Source: Plumapathes pennacea (Eukaryota > Cnidaria > Anthozoa > Antipatharia > Myriopathidae). From it: DNA of 64,000 bases. A program made the position numbers and the translations under genes. The notes beneath the pieces were generated by a model. It had not been told where the DNA came from, searched no databases, and saw only the letters and a list, made by a program, of their open reading frames with translations. The DNA is taken from positions 15,071,578 through 15,135,577 of the forward strand of contig OZ038470.1 of NCBI GenBank assembly GCA_964036295.1, given 5' to 3'. Shown in pieces: positions 33,833 through 44,725 of this stretch; position 1 is the first letter of the stretch; each line of letters opens with the position of its first letter.

Positions 33833-34135
33833 GTTTTCAGGTGACTGTTGAAAGTAATTGTGTGGTTGCTTTGGTTTTGCGTTAGCTTTGCTTTTGGATT
33901 GGTCCACACTAGTTTGTCAGCATGCTCAGCCAATCAGGAACAAAAACAAAACCAAAACCAAACACTTCTCACGCAAGTGATGAGGTGTACTCGCACTGCT
34001 GATTGGAAAGTAAAGCCAAACACAAGACCAAATGCAAATTACTTTGGCTTCCAATTGGCTGCTGTTTTCTCTTAGTCTCTGTGATTGGCCTGTGTAATTA
34101 CTTTGGTTTTGGTTTTCGACAGTCATCCGAAAACG
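33833..34135. mobile_element. Second TIR element with CCAATCAG-rich interior
   Basis: The left end GTTTTCAGGTGACTGTTGAAA matches the reverse complement of the right end (GTTTTCGGATGACTGTCGAAA). The interior repeats the CTTTGGTTTTG and CCAATCAG/CTGATTGG motifs in both orientations. It directly follows the MITE at 33488-33729. Confidence 0.55.
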
Positions 34136-34728
34136 GCTCTATGTTGAAGAAGAAACCAATCTGCGTGTGGAAGCAAAATTTCTTGTTTGAGAATATTGTA
34201 ATCAGGTTTTGTTCTTGCTCTTGATTAGCCAAGATGTTGCTGTGCTGTAACTTGTTTTTGACTAAATTATTGTCTAGTATAGTTATACTGTATCTAAGGT
34301 GGCACTTTATATGTATTTGTATTTATATGTATATAAAAAAGTCTTTGTACCAGGATATAATATATACAAAAATGAACTTATTATTATTATTGTCAGATCT
34401 TTCAGTTCTCTCTGTGCCTAAACAAACTCAAAGCCTAGCCCAGGTAGAAATGATGATTGTGAAAGATGATAAATTGGCTGAATGATGGTGATCAATGATG
34501 CCCATAAATGATGAATAAAACAGTCAATGCATGCGGCTGGTGATGGTGAATGATGTGTTATTGTCTTGTTAGTTTCTGCTCAACATTTCAAAACAGTTAT
34601 ACCTTGAGAATATTGAGTGACATCCCCCCACCCCCCATGCCCGCGTTCTTTACCGCTGAATTTCACCCGGCCTTCTCGCAATCCGCAGCTTACTTCCTCG
34701 CCCCATTCTTACTTGTGCCAACCTCGTT

Positions 34729-36122
34729 TTCAGGCTCTTTCATCTCCCGGGCCCCGCCCCCGAAGAAATACCCTGGTTCAGGCTGGTCACGTGTCGGCCA
34801 GAATCTGGATTGTGCCTAAATCGTACCAGCGGGAAGGACAGCCGCGCAAGACTGAAAACGAGTTTAGACCCGATCGCCTCACGACCGAGAATCGGACAAG
34901 GTCGGTAAATCCAAGATGGCTGTCTTCTGTGTATTTCATCGAACGATGAAATGAACGAGCCTTATTGAGTTAAGTGAAATAACATCGCTTCCTTTCATCA
35001 TAGTTTACACGATTATAATACATATTGAACCTCGTGGCGAACTAAACTGTAGAAAATGTGACGTGTCCTTTACTGAATTTATATTTGACTGAATTATATT
35101 TGACACAAAATGAGCCTCACAATAAAGCAGAGTATAGTAAAGTGTGGTGTCCTTTCCGCTGGTACGCTGTCTTTGGATCGTACCAGGTGGAAGGACAGAG
35201 TGAAATAACTCAATTACTTCACAGGCTCTTAGAAAGACTATCGTCTTATAAAAGGAGAGATAGACAGACAGACAAACAGGCAGCAGACAACTTCATTAAT
35301 TTTATTATATGTGCATTTCTCACAATGTTTTTGATTGGTGTGATGTACATTGGCTTTCAGAAAGATGCACAGCAATATTATAATTTGACAGTAAACTGCC
35401 TTTTCATATATGAAGAGACAGATAAGTCGGAAATTTACTTACTTTGTCAACTGGGGAAAGAAAAATTTGGATATAAAAATTTAACACCTCCCATGTAGTT
35501 TACGCTGCGTCTGAACAACAAGTCAAGTTGTTGCAGGCCTTGTAGTTCTGTAGGAGACCACCGCAAAAACGTATGCGGAAAACTGAGCTAATCAGGCACC
35601 ACAGCGGAAGAGTTTTACAGCAGCTCGTTGCCACAGAGCGGTTTGCCGCATTTAATCTGCAGACCATGTGAAAGACGCCTCGACAACTTCAGAGCTTTCA
35701 AAAAGGTAATTTCGAGAGTCAAGGCTCCTTCGGAAGGGTAAAAAAAGATGCATTTAAACACGAAGGTGCGCTTTAAAAGACCGTTGGCCCCGCCTCTTAC
35801 GACATCAAATTTGCATAATGTTTGTTGAATCGCACGTGCGTCCACAGCGTTCAGAAGTCGCTCTGTCCATGAAATTTCTCTGCAGCAACTAAAAGTATAC
35901 CTAAAATTAAACACTACTAGTAGCATTTCGTAGAAAAAAAGCGCTGGATGAAAGTTTTTGTGCCAGCCTCGTTTTGATTTGACAAACGCACAGCGCGACA
36001 AATTTCTTTGATAGGGGGACCCCTCCCAACGGATTATCTTTGTGAGCAAGGCACGTGACCAGCCTGAACCAGGGTCTTTCTTCGGGGACGGGGGCCGGGA
36101 GATGAAAGAGCCTGGGAACTTG
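34729..36122. mobile_element. Inverted pair of a 70-bp repeat, 1.4 kb apart
   Basis: The left copy at about 34729-34798 reads CAGGCTCTTTCATCTCCCGG and ends CTGGTCACGTG. The right copy at about 36053-36122 is its reverse complement with about 10% difference. Read inward, both ends agree, so this could be one element with terminal inverted repeats. It could also be two independent copies of a common repeat. The interior has no recognisable transposase. Confidence 0.5.
35145..35199. repeat. Hairpin of TGTCCTTCC...GGTACG motif
   Basis: GGTGTCCTTTCCGCTGGTACG and its near-exact inverse (CGTACCAGGTGGAAGGACAG) flank a loop of about 12 bases. The same motif occurs singly at about 1180-1202 and, inverted, at about 34826-34851. 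Confidence 0.7.
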
Positions 36123-36200
36123 TGCACGGGAAACTTGACCGGAACTTAAGAAAATAACGCATGCGCAGACGTTTTGTTTCAGGTTGCTGTTGTAGTCTTA

Positions 36201-37079
36201 GAGAAGCGAATTCCCACGTAAGGATGGTTACCCCTTCCCGCAGTCTGATTATATTATGTCAGCGGTCGCCCCACGTATTAATAACTAACCAAACGTGAAG
36301 CAGGGGTAATTTTTGCGCTGTTATGGTTTCTTTCTAGTTGCCGTTTTCTGTGTTCGTGTTAGGTAGCATCGCTCCAAAATGTAAATAAAAAAAGGATGAT
36401 TTGTGAATGACTCGTTACCAGCTTCCCGCAGAGGTTCACCTCAGACCCCTTGGGGGAATGGGGACCAGCAACCTCAGACCCTTGGGGAATGGGGACCAGC
36501 AACCTCAGGCTCCTTGGGAGAATGGGGACCAGCAACCTCAGACCCTTGGGGGAATGGGGACCAGCAACTTCAGACCCTTGGGGGAATGGGGACCAGCAAC
36601 CTCAGAACTGTCAACACGTTCTCGAGGCAAACATTAACGGATATAGTGAAATACTATCTGACAATGGCATTCACTGATATAGAGAAAATTAATCCCATTC
36701 CGCGCGTAACCTGGTAACTTCCCTCCAGCAAAGAAAATGGCATCTACAACGGGAAGCGAATTGCGTAAGCAATGTGCAGTCTGATTATATTATGTCAGCG
36801 GTCGCTGATTCACGTTGATTTTAGTTACATTTACTAAATTTACACGAAGCGCTAATTTTCTATAAAAGAGTATTGTATGCACGTTTCAAACAAAGCGCTT
36901 TAGGAGCTTAGATATTTTAAACTTTACGTCTTTCTTCGTACACGCTATTTCACTCCGATGTGACGTTTATTTATCACTGCACTTCTGTCAGTCAGTTATA
37001 CTGTTGAGGGGCGACCGCTGACATAATATAATCACATTGCGGGAGGGGGTTACTATCCTTACGTGAGAATTCGCTTCCC
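36201..37079. mobile_element. Mutator-like non-autonomous element, 70-bp TIRs, 9-bp target duplication
   Basis: The left TIR 36201-36272 (GAGAAGCGAATTCCCACGTA...) and right TIR 37008-37079 are inverted copies with about seven mismatches. They share the block GATTATATTATGTCAGCGG. Both ends are flanked by GTAGTCTTA (36192-36200 and 37080-37088), a 9-bp target-site duplication. Long TIRs with a 9-bp duplication are the mark of the Mutator (MULE) superfamily. A third, partial TIR copy in direct orientation lies inside at 36751-36805, so the element is nested or rearranged. There is no transposase gene. It ends fewer than 190 bases before the ELYS start codon. Confidence 0.75.
36441..36605 (+). 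repeat. 32-bp minisatellite inside the Mutator-like element
   Basis: Five tandem units of about 31-33 bp each contain CCTTGGGGGAATGGGGACC, AGCAACCTCAGA. All three frames are open across the array, but this is a by-product of the period. Confidence 0.85.
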
Positions 37080-37266
37080 GTAGTCTTACATGAAGTAATA
37101 CACAGTGGCCAAAAAAATGGCGTGCACGAGGGCGAATTTTGTCGCAGTTGGATTTTTTATGACTGCTCACTGAGCCTCATTTGGACTCCTTTTACAAGTT
37201 TATGTCAGGTTCCTTGAACTTTTGGATGCAAGAGTTCTGGACAAATCTAGTCAAATCAAGGCAACC

Positions 37267-40200
37267 ATGAAGCGCGAGTGTTATCCAAACTCAACGTCTT
37301 CGCTGGTTTCGTATCCCAGTGCCTCGTTGGAATGCCTGGAGAGAAGCAGTGCCGTGGACGATGCAGGTACCTGCATATCAGGTGGGATATTCAATGCAGG
37401 AAGGCTGACTTGGCTGGCCCAGGGAGCTTCTTTGGAAGTGGTTAACACCAAGAACGGTTCTCGACAAGCAGCATTGCGGTTTGGTTGGACACCAAAAACC
37501 CAGCGAGCAGTTTGTATTTCTTCGGTTGCTGAATTTCCAATGGAAGATGGCGTTAAGCTTGTCGTGGGTCTCAGGGATCTTTCGGGCAGGAATACAGGGA
37601 TGATTTGTCTTTTTGATCCGTGTATATCTCGCGTGGTGAAAGCGATTGAGATTCCTTTCGCGGTAACCGTTGTTCAAGCTGTCAGGAGTGCTGGCGGAGC
37701 AGCGGTGCCTCGCCACGCTTTCAGGTTGGTTGTTTCGCTGATGAGCTAAGAGAAAATCAGCTTTGTTGTTCTGTGTTGTACAAGTTCTAAAATTACTGGT
37801 TCTCACCAAGAGATCACGTGACCTACATGTACATAAATTAAAACCCTCTGAAGTTAACCTCCACTGATGTAGCTTAACTGGTGAAAGCTGTCTTTTTCAT
37901 CTATCAATCCCTGGTGGAGAGTTACGTACCAAATTTGAGCTCTTTCCTTTCAACTCCGAATGGTGGCAATCTTGGGTTGCTGGCATGGACCAGTCAAGTC
38001 GTCTGACTGCTTCACTGGCCCACTGCACCCTGGGACAATGCTGTTATTTCCTGTTCTGTGCCCCTATTAGGGTGGGTGTGTGTGTGGTGGGGCCTGAAGC
38101 AGGCTCGAAAAAATAAAACGGACTTGTAAAAATACTTCGCCATATTCTACTCGTTCCCATGTAATAACCTGTTTGTGTGTTACTACAGGAAGGCCCTGTC
38201 TCATTACTGTGCATGTAAGGTGTTCCTGCCCCCAGGGTCACCCTGCTCCCTGAGACAAATTGTGGTTTCTCATGTACTGTACATAAATAACTCGTTTGGA
38301 TTTTTGAAATGTATGAGGAATCGGGGAGGTGGGTGCCCTTTGTTTCGGGGACAATTTTTTCCCTTTATAAGTAAGGCATCTGCAAAATTGTAAAGGTTGA
38401 TGCATTTCTTTCAGTGACCACTTAAAGCTTTTCTTTGGTGTGGTGGCCATTGGCACAGAACAAGGTCACTGCTATTTGGTTGACATGCGTCTTGATGATG
38501 ATGTCGAAGAGTTTGACGAGTGGAACAGCAGTCATTTGGAATTTTTGGATTCTGAGAACCCAGCAGGGGATTATGTGGCGGAGTTCAGGATTGAAGCCAA
38601 AAGAAATGGAGCTCACATTGGCATAGAGTTAGGAAGTAAGTTTTTCAGAATTATTGGTGTGTGGCTGCTAGTGCAGTACATGTTAGCATGGTTTCCTTTG
38701 GAAGTCTTAATGGCAAATTACATATATACTGGAAAATATACCGTGCATAAAATCCATACGAAACTACATCCGGGACCCGAGTGGCGTATTTTCCATATCC
38801 TCACTAGTGAGGATATTGTTGGCATCATTTCCCGCTTTTGCATGGTTGTTTGTACAATTTCTCGTAAAACACTCATGTCTAATATAATAAAAAGAAAATT
38901 ACACGGTGGCTTGAAGATATGGATTTTATTTTCTGGTGGTAAAAACAATATTTTAGTCACTCGCGAAGCGCTCGTTCGTAAAATATTGTTTTTACCACTC
39001 GAAAATAAAATTCATATCTTCACGCCGCTGTGTAATATCCTCTATATATTGCTGTTACTGTAATGATCCCAATAAGCACCAACCGTCAGTCACTTAGAAT
39101 CATTACTGTACTGTATGTTCAAAATAATAATTTATTTTGTTGTTAGTTACAGACTGTATGTTTTTGTTTTAATTTGTTGCTGTAGAAATGTCGCATGGAA
39201 TGGCAGGATTCTCGTACATGACACCAGAACATAAGGAAATAAAGGCCTTTTCATCAGGTAAATCCAATATACCAAAAGATCTTGAAATTAAGGACCTGTA
39301 AAAAAAATGTCATTGTGAAAATTAACGACATGAAATTTAATAGCCTTTTAAACAAGTTGAAATGCTACTCAAACCAAGCAGAAATGCTAGTGCTGATAGC
39401 ACCCCTACAAGAAGAACTCTGGGGAAACAGACTCTAACCTGTTTAGTTTTGTTATGGTCAATATCTTTCCAAAATGTGGCTATGAAAAAATTGAAATCTG
39501 TAGTGCTGATCAGTAATGTGGATCAGCATTGCGAATTTGCCAAATCCTGAAGTTTGCCTTATTTATTTTTACAAAATTGAAGTCCCACAAAACTAAGTAC
39601 CAATAATGTAATATTACTTTGGGTTGCAGGAGATACCTTCATCAGTGCAATGAAGTACGTGGTTCAGACAAGCCACTTGTTTGTTGGCTTCAACTTTGGT
39701 TGCTTTCACATCTGGGATCTGGAAACTCTTTCCTTGCTGTAAGCTATATGTACATACCATTGCATATGCTTATAACTTGTGGGATAGACATGATGTGTTA
39801 GCTGAAATTATTGCTAACACTCAGGCAACACAAGACGAAAATAGTTAGCCAACACGAAACGAAAATAGTTTGAGATACATGTAGCATGGGTTTCAAGATA
39901 ACTGGGTTCAAATTCAGGGCAATGGGTTTGAGTTCGAGATAGCGGAGAGTTCTATAGTGTAAATAGTCAATTTTGAATTTAAGATAGCGAGGTTCCTCAA
40001 TCTCGGAATATCAAATACTGTTCACCTCCCGGCGGCTTCCAGTAAAACAAAATGGCGTGTGAACCCAGTTTTTGCCCACTTTTGTCGGAAATAAAACAGC
40101 TATTTGGGAGTTGGCTATTAAACTTGTGTGGTATATACTAAAACAGTTATTCGCCTCAGTGTCAGTGAAACGGCTCGGTAAATATCCACTTCGGCGAATA

Positions 40201-43200
40201 ATTGTTAAATATACACATTCTTTTGTGTGTTATTCCTCTGTCCTTACTTTTTTTTGTTATGACTTTGTTTTGTTACAGATACAGTAGTCATATTGATCAG
40301 TACCTGTCTCCTGTAACTCATTTTATGTATCAGGTGAGTACTAATAAGTTACTGTACATTGTTTAAATGAAATGTTGGGCATTACATTCGATTATGTGAT
40401 TGTTTCTAATACAGTACTGTACATTACGGACTGGAAGTAGCATGTCAGTATAAATTTACAGTATTTTTAAAACAGTATCTAGTTTACAGTAAAAGGTGTG
40501 CTACAGTACATGTAGAATAATATCATAGTGATTCTAAGAAGATGGGAACATGTACATTAATGTATAACCCAAAATAAGGAATTCCTAATGTTATGATGTA
40601 GAATTCATTGTAACCCAGGTAAAAAAAGGTGTTAGCTGCCTGGGATCCCGGGCAGGATTGGTGGGATCCCCCCCAGTAAGGTGGTATCCCGCCAATCCCG
40701 CCTGGGAACCACATTGGATCCCACCTGGGATGTTTCATGATCCTGGGTGGGATAGTGGGATGGAATCCCAGGTGGGATCCCGCTTGGGACGTTCCATAAT
40801 CCCGGGTGGGATGGCAGGATGGGATCCCAGGTGGGATCCCGCCCGGGATGTTCCATAATCCCGGGTGGGATGGCGGGATGGGATCCCAGGTGGGATGGCA
40901 GGATGGGATCCCAAGTGGGATCCCGCCCGGGATGTTCCATAATCCTGGGTGGGATGGCGGGATGGGATCCCAAGTGGGATCCCGCCTGGGATGTTCCATA
41001 ATCCCGGGTGGGATCCCGCCCGGGATGTTCCATAATCCCGGGTGGGATGGTGGGATGGGATCCCAGGTGGGATCCCGCCCGGGATGTTCCATAATCCCGG
41101 GTGGGATGGCGGGATGGGATCCCAGGTGGGATCCCACCCAGGATGTTCCATAATCCCGGGTGGGATGGTGGGACGGGATCCCAGGTGGGATCCCGCCCGG
41201 GATGTTCCATAATCCCGGGTGGGATGGTGGGACGGGGTCCTAGGTGGGATCCCGGGTGGGATCCAGGTGGGATCCCGCCCGGGATGTTCCATAATCCCGG
41301 GTGGGATGGCGGGACAGGATCCCAGGTGGGATCCCGCCTGGGATGTTCCATAATCCCCGGTGGGATGGTGGGACGGGATCCTAGGTGGGATCCCGGGTGG
41401 GATCCCGCACGGGATGTTCCATAATCCCGGGTGGGATGGTGGGACGAGATCCCAGGTGGGATCCCGCCTGGGATGTTCCATAATCCCGGGTGGGATGGTG
41501 GGACGGGATCCTAGGTGGGATCCCGGGTGGGATCCCGTCTGGGGTGTTCCATAATCCCGGGTGGGATGGTGGGACGGGATCCCAGGTGGGATCCCGCCTG
41601 GGATGTTCCATAATCACGGGTGGGATGGTGGGACGGGATCCTAGGTGGGATACCGGGTGGGATCTAGGTGGGATCCCGTCTGGGGTGTTCCATAATCCCG
41701 GGTGGGATGGCGAGATGGGATCCCGACGTTCCATAGTCCAGGCTGGGATCCCAGGTGGATAAACTCGGGATCCCGCCTCCTTTTTTTACCTGGGATCAGG
41801 GCATGATGAAAAATCAATACATATTACAGCAACAGAAATGTCTGGTATTTGGGTACATTTGTTGTATCTTGATGATGTAAAACCTGTAGCGAATATCTTA
41901 TAAAGGAAAGATTGCATGGCTGAAGCAAGCATGCTACATGCAGTATGTTTAGTTACTGTATGTTGCACATACATGTATGTGCATCTACATTCTATCTGCA
42001 TTATCTTTAGGAACCAGAGAATGATCCTCGTTACTGTTGCTTTGTGTGGGTGTCCCGGGGCCCCCTTTCATCTGAATCAGTATCTGAAGCACCTACAACG
42101 TTGACGCTGTACCAGCTGGCTTTTCAGTACCGGGGCTTCCACCCAGGGTATGGAAATATTTACAAGGTATGGTATGCTCTGTATTTCCTTAGATACCTTG
42201 AGAAATCTATTTTTTCTTATTTTGGTCAACAGGGTCAATTAAATTTATTCCTTTTAATCTTTTTAAAATGCTAGCCAACACATGACTATGGCATTCTGTG
42301 CTGTACATACTAGTTATTATCAATAATATCATTACAGCTGCAGTGCTAATATCGTTCCTCTATTGTGTAGTATTTAACAGGGTGTGGTCGCCGGTTTGAG
42401 CACCAGTTGACTGCAGATGTTCATCACCTTGCCGATGCAACATCGATTGGAAGCAGAGTCATCTGCTGCTATACTCTAGGTAAGGTTTTAACCTAATTCA
42501 AACTGGTGTTTTTCTGGCAATGCTTTAGCAGTTTTCTGTGAGATGGCAGACACTTCAATATTGCTCAGAATATTATTGAGATACAGTGTCTTAAAATTAA
42601 AGCTGCATGAAGACATCTATTCTAATCATTACTTTTTTTTTTCAAAATTTAGGTTGCGTTACAATGAACTCTCTCTGAGGGGGACACCCTGGGGACTAGC
42701 ATTTAGTGTCACCAGAGTCTCTTCTTACAATATAGTGCTACATTAGGGTCACCATTGTTTGCTTTATTCTCTAATCACTCTGCAGTGAAACGAGAACACA
42801 TCATTTTGACACTAATTACCATCAAACATACAAGAATCGGGAATGGGCATCTCGTTTAGTGATAGCCAGGTTTACAATATAATGGGCAGTGAAACAGTAG
42901 CTATTTAACAATTTATGAAGACTAATACAATATCAATTGATATCTGGCACACAATAGTAATTCTTAACAAGGGCAATAATGATTAACTTGCACACCGTAG
43001 CAAAACTAAAGAAATTTGACGGAAGGTAAACGAGAGATGCCGTGGAGTGACACTTGCTTGTGAAACAGGCCTTATATACCGCACCTTCCCACAAATAGTC
43101 ATGCACACTTTACAACTATGAACAGAATGAATACCAACACGTCCGAGCTACCGCGACAAGCGTGAATTCCAAACGTGACAATATACATTTTGTCTTTCAG

Positions 43201-43822
43201 AACAAGATGTTGAAGCCACCAGGATAGATGACAGTACAGACGAAGAGAGTATGTGCAAGTTGCTTAATTTGTCAGAATGCATCATCAGTTTTTATTTAAA
43301 TACATCAGAACTGAAGTGTGCTGGGTTCCTTTTGTTGTTTTTGTTGTTTTTGTTGTGTTTGTTCAGCTCCTGGGGGCAGAGACTTGACTCTGGCTGTGTG
43401 CATTTGGGAAGCTCCATCACACGACCCTCAGTCAAATCCAACTTGTCATGTTGGCATATTTGACATCAACAGATGGTATCACTTTCAAATGCCAGCATCT
43501 ATCAGGTACGACTGACCAAGAAATCCCTTGGTACTGTATCCATTTTAATGAAAACTTATTGGTGCCAAAGAGCAATTCAGATTGATGCTATGAATACAAT
43601 ATGGTATCAAGTTGTAGAGTGACTTCTTGTTGTCTTTTCCCCTGCACAGTTATGGACAATTATGAAACTTCGAACATTGTGAACAAACAGAAATTGCCTA
43701 TTATTGTACATTCGTCTGTTTTCAGGGATGCCATGTTTGGAAGTAAAGATCCTACATGTCCATTTTTTGCATTTTTCTCTTTGGCGGAAGTGTTGGATGT
43801 TGCATATCCAGATGGGATTGTG
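37267..43822 (+). CDS. AHCTF1: ELYS/AHCTF1 nucleoporin, N-terminal beta-propeller (3' part beyond window)
   Basis: Ten exons: 37267-37724, 38415-38635, 39186-39257, 39630-39738, 40279-40333, 42011-42166, 42371-42479, 43201-43248, 43367-43505 and 43726 to about 43822. They sum to about 488 codons with consistent phases. ELYS recruits the Nup107-160 complex to chromatin and seeds nuclear pores after mitosis. Diagnostic matches to the vertebrate protein, recalled from memory, are LEVVN, VVKAIEIP, FFGVVAIGTEQGHCYLVDMRLDD, QEPENDPRYCCFVW, GIFDINRWYHFQMP and CPFFAFFSL. The start is ATG 37267 (aaccATGAAGC). About 490 residues is the size of the ELYS seven-blade propeller, so this window holds that domain only; the helical and AT-hook parts must lie past the satellite. 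The last donor is weak (GTGGTT or GTTCGT). Confidence 0.88.
38727..39050. mobile_element. Palindromic repeat in ELYS intron 2
   Basis: The core 38910-39025 is a long hairpin. AGATATGGATTTTATTTTC and GGTAAAAACAATATTTTA are repeated in inverted order after a CGCGAAGCGCTCG centre. Flanking pieces TATCCTCACTAGTGAGGATA and TGTAATATCCTCTATATA extend the palindromic character. It looks like a non-autonomous DNA element. It keeps an open frame through the ELYS exon 2 donor, but this is not ELYS coding. Confidence 0.7.
40640..41790. repeat. GGGATCCC-rich minisatellite in ELYS intron 5
   Basis: About 15 tandem units, mostly 59-60 bp with some 70-82 bp variants, are each marked by ATGTTCCATAATCCCGGGTG. 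They contain several GTGGGATCCCA-type palindromes. All frames on both strands are open across it, giving false Pro/His- or Gly/Asp-rich reading frames. The inverted symmetry inside each unit should allow cruciform folding. It ends at a TTTTTTTACCTGGGATC edge. Confidence 0.9.
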
Positions 43823-43956
43823 GTTCGTATTTTGTTTTGCCTCTACTGTGTTTTGCGTTGTTATTGTGACATTTTGGCGTGGTGCCATGAAGGTCAAACA
43901 ATCAGTGGCACCGATGGCATTAATATATCACAAACAAATCTGAAGCCGTTGGTTTA

Positions 43957-43976
43957 GTATCCGCCTTGGCGGATAC
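43957..43976. repeat. Palindrome at the satellite boundary
   Basis: GTATCCGCC and GGCGGATAC flank a 2-base centre, and the satellite begins at the very next base. It is a short, near-perfect hairpin. Confidence 0.8.
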
Positions 43977-44000
43977 CAAGGGTCCCCCCTTGGTTTTTTT

Positions 44001-44725
44001 AGTAGGTGTCCCCCCTTAAATTTTTTAGTAAGGGTCCCCTTGGATTATTTACTAAGGGTCCCCCCTTGGATTTTTTAGTAAGGGTCTCCCCTTGGTGTAT
44101 TTAGTAAGGGTCCCCCCTTGGTTTTTTCAGTACGGGTCCCCCCTTGGATTTTTTAGTAGGGGTCCCCCCTTGGATTTATTAGTAGGGGTCCCCCCTTGGA
44201 TTTTTTAGTAAGGGTCTCCCCTTGGTCTATTTAGTAAGGGTCCCCCCTTGGTTTTTTCAGTACGGGTCCCCCCTTGGATTTTTTAGTAAGGGTCTCCCCT
44301 TGGTCTATTTAGTAAGGGTTCCCCCTTGGTTTTTTCAGTACGGGTCCCCCCTTGGATTTTTTAGTAGGTGTCCCCCCTTAAATTTTTTAGTAAGGGTCCC
44401 CTTGGATTATTTACTAAGGGTCCCCCCTTGGATTTTTTAGTAAGGGTCTCCCCTTGGTGTATTTAGTAAGGGTCCCCCCTTGGTTTTTTCAGTACGGGTC
44501 CCCCCTTGGATTTTTTAGTAGGGGTCCCCCCTTGGATTTATTAGTAGGGGTCCCCCCTTGGATTTTTTAGTAAGGGTCTCCCCTTGGTCTATTTAGTAAG
44601 GGTCCCCCCTTGGTTTTTTCAGTACGGGTCCCCCCTTGGATTTTTTAGTAAGGGTCTCCCCTTGGTCTATTTAGTAAGGGTCCCCCCTTGGTTTTTTCAG
44701 TACGGGTCCCCCCTTGGAAATTTTA
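44001..44725 (+). repeat. Two 362-bp higher-order copies at the array start
   Basis: A distinctive run (AGTAGGTGTCCCCCCTTAAA, the GGATTATTTACTAAGG variant, TTTTTTCAGTACGG) at 44001 repeats at 44363. Offsets agree at several landmarks. This section uses TCAGTACGGG and CTCCCCTTGG variants that are rare further on. Confidence 0.8.

Noticed and set aside
35056-35498. About 146-codon frame with one hydrophobic segment
   Set aside because: There is no in-frame ATG at the upstream end, it overlaps a repeat hairpin and an AGACAG microsatellite, and I recognise no family.
35615-36127. 170-codon minus-strand open frame starting in PGSFISRPPSP
   Set aside because: Its start lies in a dispersed repeat whose inverted copy is at 34729. 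It has no domain and no splice support.
38635-39063. Continuation of the ELYS exon 2 open frame past its donor
   Set aside because: The donor GGAA|GTAAGT is strong, homology to ELYS resumes in the next exon, and the extra sequence is a palindromic mobile element.
40523-41762. Several 60-250 codon Pro/His- and Gly/Asp-rich frames on both strands
   Set aside because: All come from the GGGATCCC minisatellite inside an ELYS intron.
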